DNA of 64,000 bases from Suillus spraguei (taxonomy: Eukaryota; Basidiomycota; Agaricomycetes; Boletales; Suillaceae), in assembly GCA_016800925.1 (NCBI GenBank), contig JABCPU010000002.1:62001-126000 (forward strand). The letters are read 5' to 3'. The notes below the pieces were generated by a model. The model ran no database searches, was not told where the DNA came from, and saw only the letters and a program-made list of their open reading frames with translations. Position numbers and translations under genes: made by a program. Numbering within the stretch: the first letter of the stretch is position 1; every line of letters begins with the position of its first letter. Of this stretch, positions 1 to 12,201 are shown piece after piece.

Positions 1-2661
1 TCTTGATGCCCTCGAGCAGGGTTGTCTTTTTTTGCTTGGCACTCTCAAACCTGGAGGGATCATCTGCAATGTCCGGAGTTGATTGTCGAAAGGCTTCCAT
101 GCTGCCAGCGGAAGCAATTAACCCATCTAACGAAGGATCAGGTGTCATAGTGTCTGTTGCAATCTCCTCCCCAATCTGACTTCTTGGAGCAGCATCAGCA
201 GTTGCGGATTCCGCAGGTGTTTTCCCGGCAGCTGTTCCCCAAGTCACAAGAGATCTAAGAACAGCCACTAAGCATTCGAGACCCTGCCTTCTAAGTTGCC
301 CCTCGGAAAGACCCATGGTGGACGTGTCCATGGTGCCGGATACAGCTAGTGCGCCTGACACGTGTGCCATCGACGCCGAGCTCTTAGTCTGTGGCGGGAG
401 CGCTGGGCTTGCAGGGTCGTTCGCCTTTTGTTGCGAGGAAGTATACGGTAATGTAGCAATCTTGGATATGACGTTCATGAGACTGGCCATCATGTTAGCC
501 TGCAATTTAGATACTTTATGCTCTGACACTTACTGCTCATATATATTATCTGTAGCTTCGCTGTCGCAGTCATAGTTGAGATATATCTCTACCAAAGCCT
601 GCGGATCCTGGCAAAGCCTGGAGAGCATTCCAATGATTACAGCTTTCTGCTTGAGAGTTGAAGTCTTCATTTCCAAGATAGGAACAAATATCTCGTGCAA
701 AAGTACTTCAATCTCTTTCTGTGCATGAACAGATTAGCCATGTATAGTTTATGGATAATGATAGTACCTTGAGCTTCGTTCGCATTCCCGACAACACTCG
801 CCAGAAGATCTCCACGCTGACTTCGAACACTTGAGGCACAGGGCTAACTGCGTTGCGGCTCAAGCTGAGGCAAAGATATTGATTGATAGCCTGAACAAAA
901 GTAGTTGCCTCGTTCGTGGAAGAAGAGTATATTATGGCTTTCGGATCAACGAATATTGCCATATGCGAATTAAGGATGGTGAGCACGAGATGCAGGGACA
1001 AGAGTTTAGACCTCATAGCATGAGATTTGATGTCACGCTCGCTACGCCAGATATTAGCATCATCAACCTCGATAGCGGAAGCAAAGGCATACCTCTCTGT
1101 ATTCAAGGGCTTCATTGTCAATTTGCACAAGGCTCGGAAAACCAAGAACGCGTCCTTTATAAACATATCCTGCGTGCTCAACTCCCTTGTAATGTATTCA
1201 TTCTCTGCGACCTCTTGTGCAGCTGGGCTGAAGACAAGTTTGAATAAGTATCAACGACTGTTACGGAACATATGCATATGCTTACGGCGCGGGACTAATT
1301 GTTGCTTGAGGAACGTCAGGATCATGAACAGATGAAGGGAGGGTAGGGACACCAGGATGCAGGGACAGGTCAACGGTGGAGTCCAATGGCAACGCCTCTG
1401 CCGTCAATCTCTCAGCTGGACTTTCTGAGAGAAGAAAGCCAGCGTTTTGGATGTCAGTCTTCGGCGATCCTGGTGTTGGAATCGATGTCAACGTGTCGGA
1501 GGAGACACGTGAGCGTAGAGCTGTACCGTCGAGACTTTTACACCGAGTGAATATGTGATGCACCATTTGGGTCAATCCTCCTTGAGCAACCATTTGATTG
1601 ACCACGTCCGTGCTGAGAAGAAATACATTATAAACCGTGCGGACTGCCTTTAACAGTGACGAATGGTGTACGTAGATAGTGGGCGAAAGTATTAGGGAGA
1701 GAAGCGCTTTGACAACCTGGAGAGAGACCGTTTCAGGCGAAGTATCATTATGGCATGTTGTAACGGTGTGGACGACAAGGTCGACCAAGGAAGGTTGTGG
1801 AAGGCTAGACTGGGAGGCACTAGCTATCGAGCGTCTTCCTTGTAGTGCCGGCGATGGAGGCGGCGAAGGAAGTGCCTGCGCATATGATGGCTCCGCAAAG
1901 AACGAGTAAGAAATGAGCTTGGATATACAGTCCAGACTCGCTATCATCAGTTTCTCGCTGCGCGTCTCACATGCCAGCCGTAGAGGCTCGAAAATTTCAC
2001 GTGGACGATCGCCACCTTGACCAGCACGTATCATCTCCAAGGCACTGTGTGCACTCTCGCGAAGAGGTGTGGATCGTTTGGCCTCCTTCGAAGCCAGAAT
2101 GGTCTCTAAGGCGGAAGAAATGAGAACTACAGAGACAGTATAACCCTTGGAAATCGTAATGGAACGTTTGTGAGATGCAGCAGATGATGAACTGTGTGCA
2201 CTAGATGGCGTCTGAGGTCGGGGCTCGTCGTGACCATTTGCTTTTGCAAGTGTATTTGGCGTCCCAGGACGATGTTGATAAGCATCCGTGGAGCCTCTGG
2301 CTAGCTGCAGCCGAGGACTCTTTGTTGGCGGTGTTGGCGGTGCTTGTTTCGAAGGAAGAGGAGCCTCCACGACCGTGTCTATGTCCTGAACTTCTGGCTG
2401 AGAAACATGAGACACGTCAGGAACAATTTCGACGTGTTCTCCCACTACTTCGGAAAGCGGAAGGGCAGACATGGGCCTGGCTTCATCTGTATCAGCTATA
2501 CTTCGGACGGCGGCAAGCGTAGAGGGAGGTGCATCCTCAACGTCATGAATAGTACCGGCATCCACAACTATAGGTTTCTCCTTGCGAACACCGACGAGTT
2601 CCTCATGGACCATGAAGTTTTTTGGCGGTCCTTCAGGTTCAGTGACGGTGTCGTCCACCAT
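1..2661 (-). CDS. SEC7: SEC7 / BIG-type ARF guanine nucleotide exchange factor, N-terminal half (cut by left edge)
   Basis: Large ARF-GEF that activates ARF GTPases at the trans-Golgi. Only the part before the catalytic Sec7 domain lies in the window. Exon 1 (2661 to about 1270) begins with a Pro/Ser-rich leader and then shows the DCB domain, with the hallmark stretches HHSSLLKAVRTVYNVFL and NQMVAQGGLTQMVHHIF. After an intron the HUS domain follows, with FIKDAFLVFRALCKLTMKPL, KSHAMRSKLLSLHLVL, INQYLCLSLSRNAVSPVPQ and the tail FESAKQKKTTLLEGIK next to the window edge. The ATG at 2661 is the first in frame; six bases further upstream the frame holds only a TTG. The promoter is shared with the divergent deoxyhypusine synthase gene. 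The family is clear; exon ends between 560 and 1270 are predictions. Confidence 0.93.
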
Positions 2662-2796
2662 ATTCAACTTGCGCGGGCAGTGACCGCTTGACTTCGCAGG
2701 GAGCTAAATGTGAATATTTGAATCCCAAACGCCCAGTATGTCACGATCGTCGGAATTTGCCGTGATGTCATATTTTTGTCAGTTTTCCGTAAGTTT

Positions 2797-4158
2797 ATGA
2801 GCTCCTCAGCCTCCTCTACGTTGTACAGTATGTCTACCGCAGTGCCTGTAGAAGCATCTGCAGCAGTGCTACAACCTTCTGAGCCCGTCTCAGATTCGGC
2901 GATCTCTGTACAAGGGCCTGATCTCGAGAAAAATCTATCCCTTCAGGAACTTCTTAAAAGTTACGAGCGGATCGGATTTCAGGCGAGCAGTCTCGGAAGG
3001 GCAATTGACATCGTCAACAGAATGGTGTGTGCTTTTATTTTTCAGAACCTATGTGATGCGCTGAGGATTTAATTCTGTTTAGCGGAAATGGCGTCTATCC
3101 GATGAGCCCATCTCGGTCGATGAGTCTGAAGATTACCTTCCTCCAGAGATCAGAGCACAGACACGATGTGACATCTTTCTGGGCTACACATCCAATTTGA
3201 TTTCATCTGGTTTGCGCGAGATCATATTGTACCTCGTCAAGCACAAGCACGTTGCTGCGATTGTCACAACTGCAGGTGGGATCGAGGAGGATTTTATCAA
3301 ATGCCTCGGCAAGACTTACCTAGCCGACTTTAACATGGATGGTGCCGACTTGCGAAGCCGAGGAATGAATAGGATAGGCAATCTCGTTGTCCCCAACGAT
3401 AATTATTGCAAGTTCGAGGACTGGTTGCTGCCTATCCTGGATACTATGTTGGCTGAACAGCAGGCAACCGGTGAGGTATGGTCTCCAAGCTCATTCATCC
3501 GACGACTGGGAAAGGAAATTAATAACGAAGAATCTGTTTACTACTGGGCTTATAAAGTGAATGCATGCATAGTTTCCTTCCACTCACTAGCTGAACCTCA
3601 ATTCAGAACGACATACCCGTGTTCTGTCCCGCCCTCACTGACGGCTCGCTGGGGGACATGATATATTTCCATTCCTTCCGGAATCCCGGTCTGATATTGG
3701 ATATTGTTCGCGACATCCGGGCTTTGAACGAACTCTCCAGAAAATCAAAGAAAGCTGGGATGATCATCCTTGGTGGAGGAGTTTGCAAACATCAAATCGC
3801 CAATGCAATGCTAATAGTAAGTCATATCGTCTTTAACATTGATCGAAATCTTATCCGTTTAGCGAAATGGTGCCGATTACTCTGTATACATAGTTAGTAC
3901 TCCAGCACGAATACTCGACCACACCTGATGTCATTCTTCGCTCATAGAACACAGGTCAGGAATTTGATGGCTCAGACTCTGGTGCCCGGCCGGATGAAGC
4001 GGTCTCCTGGGGTAAAATTCGTGCCGATGCGGAGTCTGTCAAGGTGCCTTCGTCCATTGTTTTGTCTCGTAACAACATCTCATGTGGAACCTCAGGTGTT
4101 CGCTGACGCGACGCTAGTATTTCCGCTTCTCGTAGCTGCAACATTTGCTCAAGATTAG
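2797..4158 (+). CDS. DYS1: Deoxyhypusine synthase
   Basis: Makes deoxyhypusine on eIF5A from spermidine and NAD, a cytosolic step essential for translation. Five exons can be joined cleanly: to 3024, 3083-3556, 3607-3816, 3863-3892, 3948-4043, then 4096-4158 as the last piece. The product shows the NAD-site segments [26 protein letters not shown] and [12 protein letters not shown], whose Lys is the one that carries the covalent aminobutyl intermediate in this family. It also has [19 protein letters not shown] and the closing [18 protein letters not shown]. The length fits the usual enzyme of about 370 residues. Two in-frame ATGs are possible: 2797 (first, weak context) and 2830 (A at -3, better context). 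Confidence 0.96.
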
Positions 4159-4285
4159 CTCCTATCGTGTGCTGTACGGTATGTGTTGGAGCGCATTCCT
4201 TTAATTACAAGACAAGTGATGTGATATAAATAGAGTTCCATGACGGGAGACTAGACTAGAAAAAAAGAACAGTCCTGGCATAGGG

Positions 4286-5256
4286 TCACTTACTAACGGC
4301 ATCTACGCGTTTTAAATCAGTTACAGAACATTCCATTAGGAGACAGCCTTTACCTCTTTGCATCTCACTGGACCATATTACAAGATCATCTCTCAGGAGC
4401 TGAAGGATCATCATCGAATCACGCATGACTTGCATCGATGACGAATCATCTAAGCACGCGACCGCTTCGTCGAATGCATGTTTGCCGAGGTGACATGCTC
4501 TCTCCGGACTCTTCCGGACATCGTGGTAGTAGACAGCAAAGTTCAGGGCCAATCCCAATCTTGTTGGATGCGTCGGCTCCAACATGGCAAGTGCATGCTT
4601 GTATGCGAATTTGTATGCCACAAGTGACAAATCCGAGTACCGACTGCGTTCTTGTTGCTGCGCAAATTCGGCGAGGTATCGATAGTAGTCGCCCTTCCTG
4701 GATGCAACGATGGGATGGTCATCAGGATGGATCAGAGAAGGAACTCACAACTTATAATAGAATACAGTCTCTTCCCCAGCTTTGGCTGTAGTCAAGAGAC
4801 TATCGTTTAGTAATTTCACGATGTCTTTGCAGGCATCTGTAAGTTCCTTCTCAATGCGAACCCGCTGACGACGGATCAGGGAGACCTGGTGCTTTGACTG
4901 TGCAGAGGGTCTAGCTGCCTCAAGCTTCTCCATGGAATCGACCACTCTCCAACTGCTACGAAGTGAGTTCGTAATGTTTTTGTATGCAACGGAGAGGAGG
5001 TTCCTCTCCTCGATGGTCAATGCTCCGTACGTCTGCGTCAAGCCTTTGATCTGTGCCACAAGATCTTATGAAAACAACAGCCTAAATAAGAACAATACAT
5101 AGGGATGATGGATGGACAAACCTTCATAACGCTCGGCCTCCTCTGCGACCTTAGCGAGTAGCAGGTACTCTTCCCTGGATATTATACGTGCCTTGAAGAA
5201 CGGTTAGATATGCTACCGCGCACTCGGACACCTCAGAATGAAACACTCACAGGCAT
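4286..5256 (-). CDS. 14-3-3 protein, divergent paralogue
   Basis: Phosphopeptide-binding adaptor of the 14-3-3 family. Exons 5256-5251, 5191-5122, 5065-4749 and 4697-4286 join in frame. The product opens with MPARIISREEYLLLAKVAEE, then has the family segments RNLLSVAYKNITNSLRSSWR, FYYKLKGDYYRYLAEF and PTHPTRLGLALNFAVYYHDV. Pocket residues known from the family (Lys in AYKN, Arg-Tyr in YYRYLAEF, Asn in LALNF) are kept. Other conserved stretches are altered: GARRSSWR is NSLRSSWR, and the last helix reads MILQLLRDDLVIWSSE followed by a basic rather than acidic tail. A donor-like GTAAGTGA lies at the stop, so the true 3' end could differ. It is probably not the main BMH-type gene of this organism (inference). 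Confidence 0.9.
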
Positions 5257-7137
5257 CTGTATTAATGATTGAACAGGATGGGGACAGACAGCAGACGTTG
5301 CTGCGCATGCCGCTGCCTTTTCTACGCCCTTTACGGGGTTATGGGCAACGAGTGCACTGGTTTACGCTCCAAAGTCTCTGAATTCACCGCAGCCTCAAGG
5401 CACGACGAAGGACCGATGGAACGCATCCTTGTGAAGAGTTGATCCCAAAAAATTTACAGCACCATACCCTGGGCGTAGGGCGAGTCTCGATCGTGGCAAT
5501 GAAAATGCTGGACTCAGGGTTGAGTCTAGAAGTAGGTGCCTCATGTCTGATATATAGAGTATACTCCTGGGGTACTACCCGTTGGGCATAGTGACCTTCC
5601 TGGCGACCCGTCAAACTTACACTTACCGTAAATATCTTGTAACACGTCGCATACCTATGTACCCTGGCCAGGCTTAGCCGCTCTGACTTGTACAGAGGCT
5701 TGCCTCAGAGTGGCCCGGTCACGTCGCAGACCTAAGGCCTCGGCTTGCTCCACCTTCTTTCTTCGGTAGCTCACATGCTTTGTCCCGTTTATAAGCCCAC
5801 TGGATCGCCCCCGCGTCAATGGCCAGCTATCTTCCGTAACCTTAGGCCTCATCCTTATCCTGACAGAATACGAATATGTTTGTCGGCAAACACGCAAGCA
5901 CGAACCCTCGATATAAATGATTGCCCGCCCCATACCACGGTGTTCGTTGTTTCTGGTGCCTTGTCAATGGGTCTTTGTTGTCCGAATTGATGCCATTCCC
6001 ATGACTTGTCATGTGTTCTGTGTTCTGTCGCTTCCACTGTTTTTATCCCGCCGCTCCTTTATCTATGGAGTCGTGTATTATTGCTGTTGGCAAAGGAACC
6101 CCGGGTCCGCTGATTTTTCGTCCAGATATAACCTACCACGATAATTTGTCTGGTCTGCCTGCTGCCGTGTTGCGTGCTACTGCTCAAAGTCTAATATGAA
6201 ATATGAGTGGTCAGAGCGACGTCTTAAAGGCGGTTGTATGGGTTACTTTGGACATCAGCACAGCGTTGTCTCGTTTTTCGGACCACGATCTGTCGAATTG
6301 TCTTTCTGTTCGAATTCCACTAGGTTGACCCAAGATACATTCCACATTGCTCGCTGCCGAGTTCGAACGCAAGCATCGCCTCCTGCATTTGCTGCTTCCA
6401 TTGTTCCTGATGCTGCCGTCAAACGAGTGACCGGTGCATTTTCTGTTCCGTGGATCACCGTTCTTTTGTATGATCTCACTTGCCGCCTGGAAAAATTGAG
6501 ACGCAATACATGGAACCATCCGCGATTGGGGCGCTCACTTAAGTTATAGTTCGCATTCACATCGCAAATCTCGCAATGGCCTGGCGCACCATATCCGCCA
6601 ACGTGTTATTCATCTGCTGTCCGTTGATTTGGCCCAATGTCCTTTCCCTACTTTTGCCACTCTCTTACTCGGACGTCTTCTCTGCAATACTCGATCATGA
6701 GTTTTCACGTGTGTATTACTGCCCGCGTATGGGAGGAGTCACCTTTGCTTTTCACCAAACGCCAAATCGAGCGAGCGAGAAAACAAGCAGCTCGATACTC
6801 GCGAACGCTTCTGGCCTGCTCTTGTTCCCCAAAATGTGATACTCGAGTGCTTGAATCAGTGCATACAAGAGACACAGTGGACTGACTCCTGTGTTTGCGT
6901 TGTCTGCTCAGTACGATCATCAGAGCTGTGGATGAGGTCAGTGCGCACGGCGATTTGTCTTCCCTCAACCTCGAACTGTTACATTTAAGTGATGGCTATA
7001 TTTTGCCGACGCAGTCTAGCACATCATCTACTTTATCGTAGACAAGCCTGTATAACTCAATACCTAACAAATAAACAATGACACTAGAGAATTGACGCAT
7101 AAGACGGCAAAAATTCATAAAATGCTAATACCAGCAA
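5257..7137. other. Gene-poor stretch upstream of the 14-3-3 gene
   Basis: No recognisable gene. Between about 5940 and 6700 the plus strand is pyrimidine-rich, and long open frames without family resemblance overlap on both strands around 6200-6560. The 3' end of the aminotransferase gene lies at 7138. I read this as the 14-3-3 promoter plus non-coding DNA or an eroded element. Confidence 0.5.
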
Positions 7138-9377
7138 CTACAAATCTTCCTCTTGAAAGAACTCTCGGATGACTTTTCCAAAGATAGTGGTCGCTTTCTT
7201 GAGGTCGGCAAACTTGGGGATATATAAAGGCGTTAGCAAAGAGCTCGGGTGCATTCAATTTGAAACACTTACGTCGACATTGCTGAAACTGATACGGAAA
7301 TGGCCAGAGTTGTTGTTATCAGAGCGCTCGGCCATCGCATTAGCTGCAAAAATCCATCCTGGTGCAAACAACACTCCGTTATCCCCTAACTTCGTCCATA
7401 GCTTTGTTTCTAAAGTATCTTCATCTCCCGGGGCGAATGAAGGATGTTGGTCGAGATGAAGTTTCATCTTAATATATGAAGCTCAGAATGGATACGACAT
7501 AACAGGCTGAGCGCCGACCTACCCATACAAACATTCCCGCAACTGGGGGAACGAAGCTAAACATCGTGCGATTCCGGGTCGAGTATTTCTCGGTCATACT
7601 GGTGCTCTTCTTGACTTTGGATGATACCTGGTACACGATGCAGCCTTCCCAGACGCCTTCGACTGCAGTAACTGCATGCAAATGGAATTCCTCTGCAAGG
7701 CAATCAATAAAGAAATTGCGGCGTTGCTGGTACTCTGTTCGCAAACCTGACAAAAATCGTGACATTGATGATTTGAATAGATGGACACAATTACGCACCC
7801 CTGAGCCAGCGAATGTAACCATCATACGTCCAATGTGTCAATATTTTCGTTATAACAGCCTGTAAAACTGATGTCAACTCTGACCACTCAACCAGGCGCA
7901 ATCACAAATACCTGTCCAAAGCCACACGGGGCCTGAGATGATGTTTCTCCTTGCCTCTCTAACCTCTCTGCAAACAAGGGATTGCACGTAAACCATCCTA
8001 ATCGACTACCAGGAGCAATGGTCTGCCAAATGACGTTCAACCTGATGAGAGTATAGAAATGTAGATTCCATGCCTTACCTTGGAAAAGGTATCAAGACGG
8101 ATCACTCGTCCCTCGTAGTCAAAACTAAACCGGACTGTCAAACGAAAAAAAGTAAAAAATGAAGGCTTCATACCATAAAAAGCTTGGGGTCAGAGTGGAG
8201 ATATACTGCCTAGATTCGTCGGCTGATGGTTTTCCGCAAGGCGTGGCACCAGGGGACCTGTTCTCTTTAGATGTGTACGTTCCCAGTTGAAGAAAATAAT
8301 AGGGATCATCTTCGACAATTATCACGTCTAAGTGCCCAGCTCATTTAGCTAGTCGATTTAGCTGATTTCTCTGAGAACAGTGTGCTGACCGTATTTGACA
8401 CAGATATCATAAATTTGCTTCTTGCGAGTGACACTCATTGTCTATATGCATCGATATTGAGAATCCATTCTTAAGCCGATCCACAGTGAAGTATGCTTAC
8501 TGAGCCACTCGGGTTCTGTCCGACAGGCACGATATACATAACATGAGGCCTGGAGAGGTTCAGGTACGGACAAAATTTTACATTTGTAAAGCATCTTACC
8601 TTGGCATCTGACGTGAAACTGGGTCCCATTGCGACAGCAAGTTCTCGAGGTCATCGCTCTTCATGCCTGATCCATCCATGGCCACAGGTATAGGCTTGAT
8701 ATTGAAAGGCATCATTGATGCCATGGCAGAGGGATAAGTCCATTCTTCACACAGTACGCCCTCGCCAGGGTTGCACAGTGTCATAACGGCTCTCGACCAC
8801 CTAAATGACCATCGTCACAACAAGGATTGTAACGCAACTGAACTGGCGCACCCATCTGTATTACCAGTGTCGATAAGGATGGTCCAGTCCTCAAAAGCAG
8901 GACGATAGACCTCGGAAATGAACGGTTTCAAGAAATCTTGCAATTGTGCCATTGCGACGGCTGGGGCGTATTGAAGAGAGGTTGCTAGGTTGATATCCCC
9001 TTTCATTGCGGGATACTTTGGAATGGTGACAGCCTGAGTCTTCTCCTTGGTTGTATTATGACTACCGAATAACTTCCATAGCCATGACAAAGAGCTGGCT
9101 GGCTCGGTAGGAGAGAGAGCAAATGATTCTGGTACCAAAACGTTTGCAGAAATGTCAGAGACGGGAAAATAGGCAGGACTAGGCAATCCTGTCAAGTCAA
9201 ATTAGACATGTTCAAATTAAAAGATAAGAGGTGCAAACCTCCTGCAAGGGACAGAATTCCCGGCTGTGTGAAGTACTTCATGAGCCCCTTCAATGGAGAC
9301 GGTGCCCTAGCCTTTGATAATTCGGAAAGATGGTGAGAGAGATCAATAGACTTTGTGCCACGCTTCTCGACACTCAT
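7138..9377 (-). CDS. ARO8: PLP-dependent aromatic / aminoadipate aminotransferase (ARO8 type, class I fold)
   Basis: Transfers an amino group between aromatic amino acids (or 2-aminoadipate) and a keto acid, using pyridoxal phosphate. The start MSVEKRGTKSIDLSHHLSEL at 9377 is a real ATG. Following segments are PGILSLAGGLPSPAYFP, LQYAPAVAMAQL, GNTDGWSRAVMTLCNPGEG, YIVPVGQNPSG, IIVEDDPYYFLQ and RLDTFSKTIAPGSRLGW. The Lys in TFSK is the Schiff-base lysine, and the intron after it splices to restore TIAPGSRLGW. The C-terminus has HFRISFSNVDFADLKK. The gene holds roughly ten short introns, each with plausible GT..AG ends. All cofactor motifs are intact. Substrate preference within the ARO8/ARO9 group cannot be read from sequence. 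Confidence 0.93.
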
Positions 9378-11426
9378 GATGGCAGGATAATAGTCAGTGC
9401 AGGGCTAGTGTGGTCTGAAGTGAGGACAAGTCTGCTGCGACTGTCAAAGTTGCGATAAGCCTGACATTGGGACAATGTGCGAGCTATACTTAAGTGGCAG
9501 TAGTGTAGCAGTAATCGGCCCGTGCTTCCCATATGTGCATGAGGTACTTACCCACTGATACTTTTCCTAATCCTCGGATAAAGGTAGCCCAGGTTATTCC
9601 GGTATCACGGAGTTCCGATTAAAAATGTCTAACAAAACGATGACCAACCTGAGCGCCGTACTGCTCAACAGACTATGGGCTGGATATCATGCCCTAAGCT
9701 GCAGGCATTGATGCTACGCAACTAAGACAAGAGAGATGGTTTCACCTGTTCGTTTCGCCCATTGGATGCAAGACAAGAGGTAACCACATCAATTAGGCAC
9801 AGTTATCGTGGGGCGGCATGAATTAAGTCTCTGAGAGAATATGTACCGGGCGCCGAAAACGGACTAGACACGCGACTTGTCGCTACGTCGCTGCCGCATG
9901 GACCAGTAAAGGCTCGGCGCCTACGGACAGTGAGGACAGGTTAGTACATATCGGCTGGCAGTCAACTAGTGGGCCCTCGTGTAGATCTGCGGCAGTGGTG
10001 GCCGCCGGGAGTTGCAGTTCACCCTAGCTAGTAGGTGATGACTGATAGGACAGCCTGAGGAAAACAGTTGATCGCTTCTCTAAAGGGTCGCAGCGAACGT
10101 TGGTCACATCAGATCACCAGTGGCCTGCATTCACTGGCATTTATACGTTAGCTCAAGCGCTGAGTTGCGCAACTTAGTGCTCAGTCTCACGGTTCAAAGG
10201 TTCACGTGTCCATTTGATTTACGTTGAGTTACCAAAACACAAGATACGTGAGCTTTGTACCAGTAGCCCAGGACGTGCGTAAAGTAAGAGCGGTCAACCC
10301 AACTGTAAAACGTAGGCAGCTAATTATGTGCGTGTCCATATGGGTCAAGGCATGGGGCATAAAGCATAAAGCGTAGACTTGGCAGTAAAACGGGATTGCG
10401 GCATGAAACCTGAGGACGTCATCACCGAATCCCCCTCCCATACGCTGAACCGTGCTTAGGTCGCTCGATACGCCGTTTCTTGTGGGGGCGGGGAGGGGTG
10501 TCAGAAGAGAAGGATGATTCTGCACAGACCGTTAGTCTAGAAGCACAAGATACTATTGAGCTAAGCGAACGCCTACCTGAACGGATATCCCTCAGCGCCC
10601 ATACAAGAAGCGCGATGCGCGAGCGCGCGAAGGTCGGCTACCCGCTGGAAGGTCAGGACTACAAGAGGAACTTGTCAATATGATAAGATCGTAGTGTATA
10701 TGGTATTGCCGACCTTAATGTGGACTATCCGTCAGGTGAGAACTGTGGGTCCTAAGAAGAAAATAGCCTTGCGCATCCATGCTTTTATAAGAGCCGGTTG
10801 CATATGAAACCCTAGATCTCGAAAGACAGGGCAACAACATGAGGAAGGCATTTGTTGCTATCGATAAGATGGCGTGAATGTTTCAAAACATGTGTGCCCG
10901 CCAAAATAGGCCAGATCGCATTTCAGTGAATGGCTAGAATGCTGGTTGATTTGGGGTACCGTTCCGCAAGGATGAGCACCCCGGATCGATCCAATCAGTC
11001 TGACCTACTGACAAGAGCGCGACAATCAACCTCAGCGGCTCATTTTAAAAGGCGATCGTACCGCACTGAACGTGTTGCCATCTGCTGATGGTCCATTAGG
11101 AAGCAGGTGACTCGGAGACGAGAGAAGCCAGGGCCTCGAAGTAATCTGATGAAATTGAACGGATTAAGTATTCGAGGTTAGGTTGCGCCACGGGGTCCAC
11201 CGCTGCTTCAGGGCAGGTTGCAAACACGCGGGTTTACGAAATTGACGTCTAACGCTCATATTGAACCAGTTCCTCATCGTCACCCTCGTCCTCGTCAAAG
11301 TAAGGTGGGAAGAGAAGTTTAGTGGTTTGCTGGAAGAGGGAAGTGTTGAGGTGCGAATGCATTTACTCCCTTCAATAATTTCATCTTATTCTTCGATTCT
11401 GTTCAGAAGGATCTGAGACTGTAGAT
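9378..11426. other. Intergenic region between divergent aminotransferase and GIS2 genes
   Basis: About 2 kb with no recognisable coding exon, RNA gene or transposon motif on either strand. Open frames near 10230-10680 are short, lack ATG starts or resemble nothing known. It presumably holds both promoters. A GC-rich patch around 10597-10640 with alternating CG/GC is the only local composition change I noticed. Confidence 0.5.
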
Positions 11427-12201
11427 ATGGCGTATCAGTTTTCCAGGAAGGGATGTTTCAAGTGCGGAAACTGCAAGTTCTTCCTGCGTCATAGTTCATC
11501 TTTCGTACAATCTAATGTTGTTCTAGTGGGTCACATTGCTGAAAATTGCTCTTCCGAGCAGCGCCTTTGCTACAACTGTCGTCAACCTGGTCACGAGTCT
11601 TCAGCTTGTCCGTCGCCTCGTACTGTTGCCGCAAAGCAGTGTTACTCCTGTGGTGGTGTTGGTCATATTCAAGCAGAATGTCCCAATTTGAGGGTTCAAA
11701 GCGGTAATCAAAAGTGCTACGTACGTTTACAGCTTGTCAAATGCGCTGTTGCATGACCCTTGCTGAACCTACCACATATCAGAATTGCGGTCGGTTTGGA
11801 CACATTGCTCGCGTTTGTCCGAGTGGGGCTAGTGAAGTATCAGGGGCCGGGACCGGGGTTGGGTTTGCTTCTCGTGCACCTCCCCCGGGGCGTACTCTGA
11901 ACACATCTACACTTCCTCCGGTGAAATGCTACCGATGCGGAGGACCCAATCATATGGCGAGGTGAAGAGTCTTAAATTGGTCGCCAATCGACACTAAAAA
12001 TGCTTAGGGACTGTCTCGCCGCTCCGGGCTCAACTTTGGCCGACGGAGCATCTGGAGCGACTAAGAGCAAGACTTGTTACAAGTGCTCTCAAGAGGGACA
12101 TGTGTGTCTTTTCCGTTTTTATGCTTTTTTTCAGCGCTTGATATGTTCCCCTGAAGATCGCAAGGGACTGCCCAGAGAATGCCGAGTTGTTTGCAACATG
12201 A
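11427..12201 (+). CDS. GIS2: CCHC zinc-knuckle nucleic-acid binding protein, GIS2/CNBP/byr3 type
   Basis: Small cytoplasmic RNA/ssDNA-binding protein linked in yeast and animals to translation and RNA granules. Spliced exons 11427-11472, 11527-11720, 11783-11961, 12008-12101 and 12157-12201 give six CX2CX4HX4C knuckles: CFKCGNLGHIAENC, CYNCRQPGHESSAC, CYSCGGVGHIQAEC, CYNCGRFGHIARVC, CYRCGGPNHMARDC and CYKCSQEGHIARDC. A Gly/Ser linker lies between knuckles four and five. The C-terminus is PENAELFAT. The first intron uses a GC donor (GCAAGT). All four introns fall inside a knuckle, so each knuckle they interrupt is complete only after splicing. Confidence 0.95.
11473..11526 (+). other. GC-AG intron in GIS2
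   Basis: The donor is GCAAGTTC instead of GT, and the acceptor is TTCTAG. Removing these 54 bases restores CFKCGNLGHIAENC, the standard first knuckle. No nearby GT donor gives that frame. GC-AG introns with the GCAAGT consensus are a known minor class. Confidence 0.85.

Noticed and set aside
10229..10525. A 98-codon minus-strand frame in the gap before GIS2.
   Set aside because: It starts with GTG, has no recognisable domain, and no splice partners were found.
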